A stretch of DNA of 42,787 nucleotides, from positions 1 through 42,787 of the forward strand of contig JAIBAD010000012.1 in the NCBI GenBank assembly GCA_019695395.1, read 5' to 3'. Below, piece by piece: positions 24,973-33,936 of the stretch (the first letter of the stretch is position 1; every line of letters starts with the position of its first letter). The translations under genes and the position numbers were made by a program. The DNA is from Alphaproteobacteria bacterium (GTDB lineage Bacteria; Pseudomonadota; Alphaproteobacteria; JAEUKQ01; JAIBAD01). Under the pieces are notes generated by a model. The model saw nothing but the letters and a program-made list of their open reading frames with translations, had not been told where the DNA came from and did no database searches.

Positions 24973-26193
24973 ATGGTATCAGAAAAAACTTTATCCTTAT
25001 CAACAACTTGCTGTATTGCAGGGGGTGGTCCCGCCGGCATGATGATAGGATTATTACTTGCCAAAGCTGGAATTGACATTATTGTTTTAGAAAAACATAA
25101 TGATTTTTTACGCGATTTTCGTGGTGATACGGTACACCCTTCTACAATGGAAATTATTCATGAACTTGGATTATTAAACGATTTTCTAACATTACCCCAC
25201 CAAAAAATATTTACTTTAAATGGCAGGGTGGGTGACCATAATATAGCTATTGCAGATTTTACCAATCTTTCTGTGCATGCCCCTTTTATTGCAATGATGC
25301 CCCAATGGGATTTTTTAAATTTCCTAAAAAAACATGCGGAAAATTATCCCAATTTTCGTTTAATGATGAATGCTAAGATTACTGGGCTTATTAAAAATGA
25401 TACCCATATTATGGGTGTAGAAGGTATGATAAATAATCAACCTTTTGAAATTAACAGTGACCTTGTCATAGGTGCAGATGGCCGCCATTCTATAGTACAT
25501 GATCAAGCACAATTGCCTTTGAAAAATTATGGGGTACCGATTGATGTTTTATGGTTTCGCCTTTCAAGAAAAAAAGACGATCCAATCCAAACCGCGGGTC
25601 GTTTCATACCTGGCAAAATTATGGTTATGATTAATCGTGAGGATTATTGGCAATGTGGATATGTTATTCCCAAAGACGAAGCTATAAAAATTCAAAAGAT
25701 GGGGTTAGAAAATTTTCATCAATGCCTTATTGATATTGTACCTTTACTTACCGACCGTGTTCACGAATTAAAAGATTGGGATCAAATTAAACTTTTGACT
25801 GTTAAAATTGATCGTTTGTTGCGTTGGTATTGCCCTGGTCTTCTTTGCATTGGAGATGCAGCCCATGCAATGTCGCCGGTTGGTGGGGTTGGAATCAATC
25901 TTGCTATCCAAGATGCTGTGGCTGCAGCTAATATTTTAATTAAGCCCTTACAACAAAAAAATTTGACCTTACAGCATCTTAAAGCGATACAGAAAAGACG
26001 TTATTGGCCTGTTGTTTTCATTCAATTATTACAACTTTTTCTGCAAAAAAGAATAATTTTCACGGTTTTAAATAACGCACGTCCTTTTGCTATACCATTA
26101 CCCTTACGTTTGTTAAATAGATGGCCTTTTCTTCGCCGCTTAAGCGGATATATCGTAGGAATGGGTATCAGACCAGAACATATTAAAAAATAA
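24973..26193 (+). CDS. FAD-dependent monooxygenase (PHBH/UbiH type)
   Basis: A 406-residue class A flavoprotein. The N-terminal FAD-binding fold has AGGGPAGMMIGLLLAKAGIDIIVLEKH (about 16-42). A DG motif occurs at VIGADGRHSIVHD. The second FAD motif GDAAHAMSPVGGVGINLAIQDA is near residue 297. Members hydroxylate aromatic substrates or quinones using NAD(P)H and oxygen. The substrate cannot be told from sequence, and no pathway neighbours are present. It is convergent with gpx, sharing a hairpin terminator. Confidence 0.85.
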   Translation: MVSEKTLSLSTTCCIAGGGPAGMMIGLLLAKAGIDIIVLEKHNDFLRDFRGDTVHPSTMEIIHELGLLNDFLTLPHQKIFTLNGRVGDHNIAIADFTNLSVHAPFIAMMPQWDFLNFLKKHAENYPNFRLMMNAKITGLIKNDTHIMGVEGMINNQPFEINSDLVIGADGRHSIVHDQAQLPLKNYGVPIDVLWFRLSRKKDDPIQTAGRFIPGKIMVMINREDYWQCGYVIPKDEAIKIQKMGLENFHQCLIDIVPLLTDRVHELKDWDQIKLLTVKIDRLLRWYCPGLLCIGDAAHAMSPVGGVGINLAIQDAVAAANILIKPLQQKNLTLQHLKAIQKRRYWPVVFIQLLQLFLQKRIIFTVLNNARPFAIPLPLRLLNRWPFLRRLSGYIVGMGIRPEHIKK

Positions 26194-26224
26194 ATATTTC
26201 ATAAAACATTATGAAATATTTTTT
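26192..26224. terminator. Shared terminator between FAD monooxygenase and gpx
   Basis: AAATATTTCAT (26192-26202) pairs perfectly with ATGAAATATTT (26211-26221), and a T run continues on the plus strand. Reading the other way, the complement is also T-rich. The gpx stop codon (26211-26209) lies at the edge of the loop, so the hairpin uses the final gpx codons. Confidence 0.7.
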
Positions 26225-26703
26225 AATTCATTTTTGATATCTTGAATGATTTTAGGATCTTCAGGATCCGTATCAGGTGCATATCGTACTTTTACATGGC
26301 CCTTGTGATCAATAAGAAATTTTTCAAAATTCCATTGTATATATTCAGATTTTTTTTGCGGAGAATTTTGTACCAACCATGTATAAAGTGGATGACAATC
26401 CGAACCCTTTACATGAATTTTTGCGAATACAGGAAAAGTTACGCCATAATTTAAGCGACAAAATTCCTGTATTTCTTTATTGGTTCCAGGTTCTTGGCCA
26501 GCAAAATCATTCGAAGGAAACCCAAGGATAATAAATCCTTGACCCCGATATTGTTCGTACAATTTTTGTAATTTATCATATTGGGGCGTTAATCCACATT
26601 TTGATGCAACATTCACAATCATGACAATTTTATTCCTATATGATTTAAGAGAAACCAAATTTTCCTCTGCATCATATACATTGATATCGTATAAACTATT
26701 CAT
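26209..26703 (-). CDS. Glutathione peroxidase family protein (cysteine type)
   Basis: A thiol peroxidase of 164 residues reducing hydrogen peroxide and organic hydroperoxides. The conserved tetrad is visible: Cys in NVASKCGLTPQY (about C36), Gln in FAGQEPG, and Trp-Asn in QWNFEKFLIDHKG. The reactive residue is Cys, not selenocysteine. By comparison with bacterial BtuE-like enzymes it probably uses thioredoxin rather than glutathione. It is 11 bases after the alcohol dehydrogenase and probably the last gene of a five-gene run. Confidence 0.93.
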   Translation of the reverse strand: MNSLYDINVYDAEENLVSLKSYRNKIVMIVNVASKCGLTPQYDKLQKLYEQYRGQGFIILGFPSNDFAGQEPGTNKEIQEFCRLNYGVTFPVFAKIHVKGSDCHPLYTWLVQNSPQKKSEYIQWNFEKFLIDHKGHVKVRYAPDTDPEDPKIIQDIKNELKNIS

Positions 26704-26714
26704 ATCTTTTTCTA

Positions 26715-27761
26715 TTATTTTAAAGATGCCATATCAATAACAAAGCGGTAACGTACATCACTTTTAAGAATTCTTTCATAAGCTTGATTAACCTGTTGAA
26801 TGGGAATCAATTCGATATCTGATACGATATTATGTTTACCACAAAAATCTAACATTTCTTGGGTTTCCTTAATGCCCCCGATCATCGACCCCGCCAAGGT
26901 TTTGCGCCCTGCTACAAGAGAAAATGCCATAATAGGTACCGGCGCATCAGGTGCCCCTACCACAACCATATGCCCATCAATTTTAACTAAAGACAGATAC
27001 TGGTTCCAATCCAATACGGCAGAAACCGTATTAATGATAAGATCAAAATAACCTTGAAGTTTTTTAAATGTTTCTGGATTTTGGGTGCTATAGAAATAAT
27101 CAGCCCCTAGTTTTTTGGCATCATTTTCTTTTTTGGTAGAATGGCTTAACACGGTAACTTCTGCCTCTAATGCGTGGGCAAGTTTAACCCCCATATGGCC
27201 AAGACCACCCAATCCAATAATGGCAATTTTTTTCCCTTTACTTGCCTTCCAATGCATCAAGGGTGAATAAAGTGTAATACCTGCACACAATAAAGGTGCA
27301 GCAGCGTCCAAGGAAAGATTTTGTGGGATACGTAGAACATAGTTTTCGTCAACTACAATGTGATCAGAATATCCACCCTGGGTTTTTGTTTTACCATCAC
27401 GTTCCACAGAATTATATGTGGCTGACATTCCATTCAAACAATATTGTTCCAAATGATTTTGACACGATGAACAAACGCGGCATGAATCAACAAAACATCC
27501 AACCCCCACTTTGTCGCCCACTTTATATTTTGTAACTTTTGTCCCTATTTTAACAACAGTTCCTACAATTTCATGACCAGGCACCATAGGATAGGTTGAA
27601 TTTTTCCATTCATTACGCACTTGATGAATATCTGTATGACATATTCCACAATAATCAATTTTAATAACAACATCCGAAGGATTTGGATCTCTTCGTTCAA
27701 ATGAAAAAGGTTGTAAAGGTGATCCGGCATCCAAGGCCGCATAGGCTTTTGTCTTTATCAT
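26715..27761 (-). CDS. Zinc-dependent alcohol/aldehyde dehydrogenase (CAD/YahK-like)
   Basis: An MDR-superfamily reductase of 348 residues. Catalytic zinc ligands lie in CGICHTDIH and GHEIVG. Structural zinc ligands are in the [17 protein letters not shown] cluster. The NAD(P)-binding Rossmann motif is [18 protein letters not shown]. This is the cinnamyl-alcohol-dehydrogenase-like type that typically reduces aldehydes with NADPH, suiting an aldehyde-detoxification role. It lies 36 bases after the EVE gene and 11 before gpx. Confidence 0.92.
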   Translation of the reverse strand: MIKTKAYAALDAGSPLQPFSFERRDPNPSDVVIKIDYCGICHTDIHQVRNEWKNSTYPMVPGHEIVGTVVKIGTKVTKYKVGDKVGVGCFVDSCRVCSSCQNHLEQYCLNGMSATYNSVERDGKTKTQGGYSDHIVVDENYVLRIPQNLSLDAAAPLLCAGITLYSPLMHWKASKGKKIAIIGLGGLGHMGVKLAHALEAEVTVLSHSTKKENDAKKLGADYFYSTQNPETFKKLQGYFDLIINTVSAVLDWNQYLSLVKIDGHMVVVGAPDAPVPIMAFSLVAGRKTLAGSMIGGIKETQEMLDFCGKHNIVSDIELIPIQQVNQAYERILKSDVRYRFVIDMASLK

Positions 27762-27797
27762 AAAAAAAATCTTTCAGAAAATAATTGAAATAAAAAT

Positions 27798-28262
27798 TTA
27801 TTGAATGGTTTTATTATTATAACCAAGATTACCTTTTGTATCAATTTTATTTTTCATTGCTTGACTTATAAGATGAAAATCACTTTCAGGTATTTCGATT
27901 AATCCATAGCGGAAAATATACCCCCATGATTTTTTATTCTTAATAAAGGATAATAAAGGAATAAATGGTTTAATTGGTATTTCATTAATCTTTTCATAAT
28001 GCACTTTACGGCGAAAGGGCTTAAAATTTTCAGACTCGATAACTTGATATACAATATCATCAACCATTTGGCCAAGCGCTGTAAAATACTGCAAAGGTTC
28101 ATTTGATTCCATAGATATTTTTGGCGAATAATAACAAAGCCAATCCCCTTTTTTCATACGTAATAAACTTGATTTTTTGCCGTGACAAACTTGGGCGATC
28201 CCCATATCTATACCTCGCATAACATGATTTTTGGATACTACCCCTATAAAATGACGTGCCAT
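27798..28262 (-). CDS. EVE domain protein
   Basis: A 154-residue single-domain protein beginning MARHFIGVVSKNHVMRG. Typical EVE features are SKNHV near residue 9, the GIAQVCHGKKSSLLRMKKGDWLCYYSP region, and FTALGQMVDD. EVE domains are PUA-like readers of modified nucleobases in DNA or RNA. I placed the start at 28262, one base after the MarR stop and overlapping its ribosome site (AGGGGAAATGA). A longer in-frame extension upstream lies inside marR. It would be translated with marR. Confidence 0.85.
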   Translation of the reverse strand: MARHFIGVVSKNHVMRGIDMGIAQVCHGKKSSLLRMKKGDWLCYYSPKISMESNEPLQYFTALGQMVDDIVYQVIESENFKPFRRKVHYEKINEIPIKPFIPLLSFIKNKKSWGYIFRYGLIEIPESDFHLISQAMKNKIDTKGNLGYNNKTIQ

Positions 28263-28263
28263 T

Positions 28264-28719
28264 TCATTTCCCCTCAATAATATTTTGTAAACTTTTATTA
28301 AAAAAAGATATATCTTTGCCAATTTTTGAAAAAAACTTTTTATCAAAATTTTCTACTTCTTTAACAGTTGAATTTAAAAGTGATATTCCTTTTTCTGTTA
28401 GTTCTACAAGTTTTGCCCGCGTATCTATAGATGAATGCGTCCGTACTATCAGTTTTTTTTGAACCAGAATTTTTAAAATATTAGATACAACCATAGGATC
28501 CATTTTAGCATGTAAGGCAATATCAATTTGTGTTACGGTTTGATTATGTAGGTGTAACCAGTAGGTTGATGCCATCACCACAAACTGACCATGGGTTAAA
28601 TCAAATGGTTTCAATAAAGCATTAAGATTTCTTTGCCAAATTGTCATCACTTGCCATAATAAAAAGCCAGTACTATCTTCTGCTTTTTTATAAGAAAAAA
28701 TTGGGGGTTTACGGGCCAT
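28264..28719 (-). CDS. MarR family transcriptional regulator
   Basis: A 151-residue winged-helix repressor. LTHGQFVVMASTYWLH, VTQIDIALHAKMDPMVVSNILKILVQKKLIVRTHSSIDTRAKLVELTEKG covers the recognition helix and the wing with the conserved D-x-R (DTRAK). There is no N-terminal cysteine of the OhrR kind, so peroxide sensing by that mechanism is not expected. It lies nine bases after an SRPBCC gene and one base before the EVE gene, so it probably controls its own operon. A candidate operator is the direct repeat at 29166-29191. Confidence 0.9.
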   Translation of the reverse strand: MARKPPIFSYKKAEDSTGFLLWQVMTIWQRNLNALLKPFDLTHGQFVVMASTYWLHLHNQTVTQIDIALHAKMDPMVVSNILKILVQKKLIVRTHSSIDTRAKLVELTEKGISLLNSTVKEVENFDKKFFSKIGKDISFFNKSLQNIIEGK

Positions 28720-28728
28720 AGTATTTCC

Positions 28729-29151
28729 TTAAAGGGTGCGTGCCACAAGAATTTGATTAGCAATTTCTTGGGGCCATGCTTTTACAATATTTTCAGCAAC
28801 AAGTTTTATCCATAAAAATCCCAAAATTCTCTCAACAGAAAGGGTATTGGTTATTTTTAAACCCTGGGATGTCTCTTCAAATTTATGCTCATCATACATC
28901 TTCGCCAAAGGGAAGTGGGTCACATCGGTAAATTTTTTATTTTGAACAACCTCAATCAACGTTACTTTTACCTTAAATCCACCTTTTGGTTTTAAGGTAA
29001 AGGAATTACCCTTTTCAAAATTGCCTGTCATGTTTGTATAGTCGATGTTCTTATCCCATGTGGGCCAATCATTAACATTGGAAAATAATTTCCACATCTG
29101 CTTGCTGCTTATATCCCGGCACATAGTTGAATATGTCTTCGTCCACATCAT
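28729..29151 (-). CDS. SRPBCC family (polyketide cyclase-like) protein
   Basis: A 140-residue START/Bet v 1-like fold. WTKTYSTMCRDISSKQMWKLFSNVNDWPTWDKNIDYTNMTG is the standard N-terminal strand-helix pattern with the W-P-x-W-D element. The sheet ends in FWIKLVAENIVKAWPQEIANQIL. No catalytic residues can be assigned; such proteins bind hydrophobic ligands. It is the first gene of the SRPBCC-marR-EVE-adh-gpx run and directly follows the predicted promoter. Confidence 0.85.
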   Translation of the reverse strand: MMWTKTYSTMCRDISSKQMWKLFSNVNDWPTWDKNIDYTNMTGNFEKGNSFTLKPKGGFKVKVTLIEVVQNKKFTDVTHFPLAKMYDEHKFEETSQGLKITNTLSVERILGFLWIKLVAENIVKAWPQEIANQILVARTL

Positions 29152-29165
29152 TTTCTCCTATAATT

Positions 29166-29205
29166 TAATATATACATTTATAATATATACATATATCAAT
29201 GTCAA
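29166..29205 (-). promoter_or_regulatory. Promoter with direct repeats upstream of the SRPBCC-marR run
   Basis: On the minus strand -35 TTGACA (29205-29200), a 17-base spacer and -10 TATAAA (29182-29177) form a strong promoter. Two copies of TAATATATACA (29166-29176 and 29181-29191, plus-strand spelling) lie 15 bases apart across and just downstream of the -10. They are candidate half-sites for the operon's own MarR. Confidence 0.6.
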
Positions 29206-29274
29206 GGCTTATTATTTTTACCTTATTTAATAAAATAGGATTTATTTTTCCTAATAAATTGTATAAATAAATCT

Positions 29275-30231
29275 ATGCAGAATTTAGAAAACTATCTTGA
29301 AACTATTCGGACCCAATATCATTTGCCTGCTCTCGCTGCAGCATTGACTTGTAATAATCATGTTATTTCCGCCGTATGTGGGGTTAGAAAAATTGGTCAT
29401 TCTGCTTCTGTTACTCTTAACGACAAATTTCGTTTTGGATCAGTTAGTAAATCCGTAACAGCTACCTTAATTCAAAAATTAGTTGATGGAGGAAAATTAA
29501 ATTTTGAGGATAAGCTTTTTTCTTTTTTTCCAAATTTATCTATTAATAAAAACTATCAAGATGTAACCCTTGCCCAACTTCTTACACATACATCTGGATT
29601 ACCTACAGAAGATGGCTTAAACACGCCATATGACAATAAGAGCAATCAATTTTATTATAGTAATTTAAATTATATTTTATTAGGCCAGATTGCAAGTTTT
29701 GTTACCAACAAATCCTTTGAACAATTAATACATATTTATATTAATCAGCCTTTTAATATAGAAATTATTTGTGATCCATGGGTAGATGAAATCGATGGAA
29801 TACCTAATGATCCATGGGGGCACACTCATTCAGATACCCATATTATAACGCCTGTTAATATGGATAATCCTGATATTCATATCCCTGCTGGACGAATGCG
29901 GGCTAGTATTGTTGATTGGATAAAATTGCTTCAATTTTTTTTAAGCCAGAAAAATATAGTTGAAACCCCCTATCTTATTGTACCTGATGATCGAGGCCAA
30001 GAATATACAAGTGCAGGGTTTATTCGTATGGGATCAGAGCTCTTACATGATGGAGGCAATGGGTTTCATTATGCACGTCATGTTATTTTACCCCAGCAAA
30101 ACTCTGCACTTGTTATAGCAACAAATGATGGAAGTTCTTATGCCCTAGAAGCTATGAATAAAATAGAACTTTATCTCGTTAATATTGTTATGCAACATAC
30201 ACTTGAAACCATTCTAACCCAATCTAAATAA
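29275..30231 (+). CDS. Serine hydrolase, beta-lactamase class C/PBP-like fold
   Basis: A 318-residue protein of the class C / S12 family. The nucleophile motif S-x-x-K is in FRFGSVSKSVTA (about residues 54-65). The Y-x-N motif is in FYYSNLNY (YSN, about 125), and the third motif appears as HDGGN. It has no obvious signal peptide, so it is probably cytosolic, which makes an esterase or peptidase role likelier than cell-wall hydrolysis. nhaA begins 12 bases downstream, suggesting co-transcription without a functional link that I can name. Confidence 0.85.
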   Translation: MQNLENYLETIRTQYHLPALAAALTCNNHVISAVCGVRKIGHSASVTLNDKFRFGSVSKSVTATLIQKLVDGGKLNFEDKLFSFFPNLSINKNYQDVTLAQLLTHTSGLPTEDGLNTPYDNKSNQFYYSNLNYILLGQIASFVTNKSFEQLIHIYINQPFNIEIICDPWVDEIDGIPNDPWGHTHSDTHIITPVNMDNPDIHIPAGRMRASIVDWIKLLQFFLSQKNIVETPYLIVPDDRGQEYTSAGFIRMGSELLHDGGNGFHYARHVILPQQNSALVIATNDGSSYALEAMNKIELYLVNIVMQHTLETILTQSK

Positions 30232-30242
30232 CGTTCATATTT

Positions 30243-31448
30243 ATGAAAAATAAAAACAATAATTCTATAAAAACTTATACTCTTATATCAAAATTTCTGC
30301 GCCAATTTATAGCAACAGAATCGGCAGGTGGTATTGTTATGATTACCTTTGCCATCATCGCTTTAATGATAGCAAATAGTAATTTTAACAATTGGTACCA
30401 GAACTTCATCATTATTCCCCTAGGGTTTTCAATATATAATATTACGTTCTCTGAATCTTTGAGCCATTGGGTCCAAGATGTTTTAATGGTTTTATTCTTT
30501 CTGGTTATTGGACTAGAATTAAAACGCGAAATTAAAGAAGGATTTTTAACCAAACGCGATCAAATCATTTTACCCATGATGGCAGCCCTTGGTGGTATGA
30601 TTATTCCTGCTCTAATTTTTATTTTCATCAACTATAAATCCCCCATAACACTTCATGGATGGGCCATTCCATCTGCAACAGATATTGCTTTTGCGCTTGC
30701 TATCTTTTCAATGGTTGCTAAAAAAATTCCCCCATCGATCAAAATATTTTTACTATCGATTGCTATTTTTGATGATTTAGGGGCAATTACTCTTATCGCT
30801 TTATTCTATAATAATGATATTACTTTATTCCCCATAATCCTTATTGCTTTTAGCCTTATTGTTTTATTACTTCTAAATAAATTTTCTGTTACCAATTTAT
30901 TTCCTTATATCCTTATGGGTATTATTTTATGGTTTTGTTTTTATTATTCCGGTATTCATACCACCTTATCGGGCGTTCTTCTTGGGCTTCTTATCCCTAT
31001 GCGTAATCCAAAATCAAATTATTCCCCAGTTAATAAATTTATAACTTTGCTTCATCCTTTTGTTAGTTTTTTTGTTTTGCCCCTTTTTGCTTTCACATCA
31101 GCAGGGGTAAATATCGTCGATCTTAACCTATCATCAATTATAGAACCATTGCCCATGGGCATTGCCCTTGGTCTTTTTATAGGAAAACAAGTTGGTGTTT
31201 TTGGGATAAGTTATTTATTAATTAAATGCAGACTGGTAGGTATACCAGAAAGGGCTACCTTTAAAGATATTTATTTTGTATCTATTTTAGCAGGGATTGG
31301 TTTTACCATGAGCTTATTTATTGGCATTCTTGCTTTTGACGCGCATACTACCCAAGATATGGTTAAAATAGGTGTTCTTGCGGGTTCAGTTCTATCCATT
31401 TTATGGGCTATTATTGTTAAAATAACAAAAAATAAAATTTTATTTTAA
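30243..31448 (+). CDS. nhaA: Na+/H+ antiporter NhaA
   Basis: An electrogenic inner-membrane antiporter exporting sodium for protons. The 401 residues contain about twelve hydrophobic helices. The conserved motifs are present: ATDIAFALAIFSM, IFDDLGAIT (the ion-binding Asp pair of TM5, D163-D164 in E. coli) and GIGFTMSLFIG. It follows the serine hydrolase gene by 12 bases. It is probably important for pH and salt stress, consistent with surrounding stress genes. Confidence 0.96.
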   Translation: MKNKNNNSIKTYTLISKFLRQFIATESAGGIVMITFAIIALMIANSNFNNWYQNFIIIPLGFSIYNITFSESLSHWVQDVLMVLFFLVIGLELKREIKEGFLTKRDQIILPMMAALGGMIIPALIFIFINYKSPITLHGWAIPSATDIAFALAIFSMVAKKIPPSIKIFLLSIAIFDDLGAITLIALFYNNDITLFPIILIAFSLIVLLLLNKFSVTNLFPYILMGIILWFCFYYSGIHTTLSGVLLGLLIPMRNPKSNYSPVNKFITLLHPFVSFFVLPLFAFTSAGVNIVDLNLSSIIEPLPMGIALGLFIGKQVGVFGISYLLIKCRLVGIPERATFKDIYFVSILAGIGFTMSLFIGILAFDAHTTQDMVKIGVLAGSVLSILWAIIVKITKNKILF

Positions 31449-31463
31449 CCAAATGAACATATC

Positions 31464-31484
31464 AACTTAATTAAGTTATTTTTT
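31464..31484. terminator. Possible weak terminator between nhaA and the AlkD-like gene
   Basis: AACTTAATTAAGTT is a perfect 14-base palindrome followed by ATTTTTT. It lies between the convergent stops and overlaps the last two bases of the AlkD-like gene. No G-C-rich stem, so low strength. Confidence 0.35.
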
Positions 31485-32174
31485 ACCATAAATAGATCGC
31501 GGATAATTTTTCATAGATATTTTTGGTCGTTTTAATTGACGCAATGCATCATTGGCAATCCATCTGGCTTCTTTGCCTCCCAAATCTTTAATATGATGGG
31601 CAAGATCTATCGCTTCCTGATATAAATCGGAATTACGCTTGGCTATTTGGCGCAACGCCCAATTAATTCCCTTCATCACATATTTTCGTTCATCCTGGGC
31701 ATGCTGGACGATAAGGGAAAAAAATTTTCGAACATCATCATTCGATGCATCTTTATTGGTAAAAGCATAAGATACCATGCACACGAACCCGGCCCGTTTT
31801 TGATATTCACCTTTATTACTTGGCCATGTCAAAGCCTTAGTATAGGCATGGGGACTAACCCCAAAAAATCCCATACAAAAAGTATCACAAATTTCCCAGT
31901 TTTCAAAGGTTTGGACCCATTTATCCATAAGCTTGCTGGTTAGATTGTTGGGGTTAAAAATATGGGGGACAAGCAAACGCGCTTCATAAATACCGGTATC
32001 AAAAAGTTTTATAGCCAAGTTATCATTGGACCCAATTTCTTTTGCCAAAACTTGAATATCTTTTAAAAAAATCCCATATGAATTTTCAGCATAAATAGCA
32101 AACCGTTCTTTAGTCTTTTTAACCTTAGGATCACCAAGCTTTTTTATTTTTTGTATAATCTTGTCGACTTGCAT
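31476..32174 (-). CDS. DNA alkylation repair protein, AlkC/AlkD-like HEAT-repeat glycosylase
   Basis: A 232-residue all-helical HEAT-like protein. Typical stretches are GIYEARLLVPHIF, TFENWEICDTFC, RAGFVCMVSYAF, KYVMKGINWALRQIAKRN, and GGKEARWIANDALRQL. AlkD-type enzymes excise N3- and N7-alkylated purines without base flipping. The EARxLA-like region and the W-D-x-x-D-type catalytic patch are represented by ENWEICDTFC. It is a stand-alone gene on the minus strand, upstream of which lies the AbiJ-like gene. Confidence 0.85.
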   Translation of the reverse strand: MQVDKIIQKIKKLGDPKVKKTKERFAIYAENSYGIFLKDIQVLAKEIGSNDNLAIKLFDTGIYEARLLVPHIFNPNNLTSKLMDKWVQTFENWEICDTFCMGFFGVSPHAYTKALTWPSNKGEYQKRAGFVCMVSYAFTNKDASNDDVRKFFSLIVQHAQDERKYVMKGINWALRQIAKRNSDLYQEAIDLAHHIKDLGGKEARWIANDALRQLKRPKISMKNYPRSIYGKK

Positions 32175-32298
32175 AGCAATGATTATTTTATAATTTATTT
32201 TTTAAAAATATTTCTAATACTATCAAATTAACCAAATCTAAAATAATTTAAATAGATTTTACTACTTATAATAATAAAAATGACACTTATTTATAAAA

Positions 32299-33159
32299 TT
32301 AAATACGTATCTTATTTATTAAATAAGATATAAAAGATGCACATGCACCTATCATAAACAAAGCATCATATTCATCACTTGTATCATCAACTCCTTTAGC
32401 GTGACGTATACCTTTCTCATCACTTGTATAAGCATATAATTTAATAAATCCTTCTTTTAAAGCCGGATGAATTTTTTTATTTTTTTCCAATTCTTTCAAA
32501 GCATCACTAAGCATAGCTTTGTCATTTTTAGAAATAATACGGGCAGCAGCCTCAACAGCACTAATGCTTTCACGTATACTTTTATTATAATATCCTTGGG
32601 TTAAATATTGACCAGCATCACGCAAATGTTCTCGAATACCTACAAATTCTTTTGCTTTTAAATCTACAAAAGCATTTTTTAACACTTTACATTCTTCCTC
32701 TGAAACAATTGGAATAATCGTATCATTATCGAATACACGATATGCAGCTTTACAATCTAATAAAACTTTATCTATAAATAAACTAAAATCTTTTGGGCAG
32801 TCAGAATGACGTAAAATAAATTGAATAAAGTCAAAAATTTCACTATAATCACCTTGGAAAATTATAAATTTAATATGGGCGGTATTTTTATCTGCATTAT
32901 CACTAAATTGATCTACTATTCCACCACGATCTACATACCTTGCGCGCAATATTTTATACCACTGGCTACTTTTTAATATATAAAACCCCATATTAGTGAG
33001 ATATTTAAAATCTTTTTCAAGAGATGAATAAATAACATCATACAAACGAGCTTTTAATTGAAATGTAATTTCTTTAAGTTGTAATTGGGTAGGCAGTGGC
33101 TCACGACCTTCGGCTTGAGCAAAAGTTAATTTTTTACGTATACTATATAAGTCATCCAT
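32299..33159 (-). CDS. AbiJ-like protein (AbiJ_NTD4 plus C-terminal HEPN-like domain), putative phage defence
   Basis: A 286-residue protein. The N-terminus (IRKKLTFAQAEGREPLPTQLQLKEITFQLKARLYDVIYSSL) matches the AbiJ-NTD4 module. The C-terminus (AMLSDALKELEKNKKIHPALKEGFIKLYAYTSDEKGIRHA, then DEYDALFMIGACASFISYLI) matches the helical domain often fused to it in abortive-infection-type proteins. The GIRHA element resembles an R-x4-6-H-like HEPN pattern, so RNA cleavage is possible but unproven. No toxin or antitoxin partner and no mobile-element marks are adjacent. It appears intact. Confidence 0.75.
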   Translation of the reverse strand: MDDLYSIRKKLTFAQAEGREPLPTQLQLKEITFQLKARLYDVIYSSLEKDFKYLTNMGFYILKSSQWYKILRARYVDRGGIVDQFSDNADKNTAHIKFIIFQGDYSEIFDFIQFILRHSDCPKDFSLFIDKVLLDCKAAYRVFDNDTIIPIVSEEECKVLKNAFVDLKAKEFVGIREHLRDAGQYLTQGYYNKSIRESISAVEAAARIISKNDKAMLSDALKELEKNKKIHPALKEGFIKLYAYTSDEKGIRHAKGVDDTSDEYDALFMIGACASFISYLINKIRI

Positions 33160-33260
33160 AATAGCATTTTTTTTAAATTAAATTTCTCAGCTACTATTTA
33201 TTAGTAACAACTAATAATACTTATAATTCAAAATATTGTAAATTTAATTTTATTAATAAA

Positions 33261-33767
33261 TTATATTCTCTTACCCATTAATCCATCGACCAGATAGTCT
33301 TCCAGGCGATCCAACATTTCGCCCCAACCAGCTTCGGTCATATCACGTTCTTTACCCAAAATCATATTCGCATGTTCCAAAGCAAATTTTGTTTTGCCTT
33401 GATCAGATACAAAGGTTAACGTCACCAACGTTTCCAATGGCCAATCTGAACTTAACCCATAATGTTTTGCGGATACTAAATTTCCTTCTTCATCGGTAAA
33501 TCCATCTAAATAGACAATTTTCTCTGGGACAATAATTTCTTTGTAAAGGCCACGTCCCCAAAAATCTTTACCATCTGCTGATCGCATGCAATACCGAAAA
33601 ATACCCCCAACCCGAAAATCAACTGTAAAAAATGGGGTGGTAAAATTTTTAGGTCCCCACCAATGTTTTAAACAATCTGGATTTGTCCAAGCTTTAAAAA
33701 CCAAATCTGGGGACGCATCAAAAATGCGCGTAATTACAATGTTTGATTGGGTGTTAGATTTTATCAT
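33261..33767 (-). CDS. SRPBCC / AHSA1 domain protein (copy 1)
   Basis: A 168-residue AHSA1-type START protein. NIVITRIFDASPDLVFKAWTNPDCLKHWWGPKNF, then VDFRVGGIFRYCMRSADGKDFWGRGLYKEIIVPEKIVY, then MTEAGWGEMLDRLEDYL define the family (activator-of-Hsp90-ATPase-like; bacterial members are small ligand-binding proteins, not co-chaperones). It is closely similar in layout to two neighbours at 33937 and 34454, so a local duplication is likely. It is separated by 169 bases from copy 2 and may have its own promoter. Confidence 0.9.
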   Translation of the reverse strand: MIKSNTQSNIVITRIFDASPDLVFKAWTNPDCLKHWWGPKNFTTPFFTVDFRVGGIFRYCMRSADGKDFWGRGLYKEIIVPEKIVYLDGFTDEEGNLVSAKHYGLSSDWPLETLVTLTFVSDQGKTKFALEHANMILGKERDMTEAGWGEMLDRLEDYLVDGLMGKRI

Positions 33768-33936
33768 AAAACTCTCTATTACCTAGTATGTTTATTAAAT
33801 TCTTATAACAAAATAGACATAAAAATTCTGTTCGATTATCCAAATACACTTTATAAACATCTTGCCAAAAATTTTTAGAACAATAATTTTATTTTTGAAA
33901 CATATTACCCAACCTTTACATTTATTATAGAAATAA

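Noticed and set aside
26590-26605. Selenocysteine glutathione peroxidase
   Set aside because: The active-site codon encodes Cys in SKCGLTPQY, with no in-frame TGA.
28266-28346. N-terminal extension of the EVE protein into marR
   Set aside because: The extension is coded inside marR and does not look like any domain. The start one base after the marR stop has a proper ribosome site and begins with the typical MARHFIGVVSKNH.
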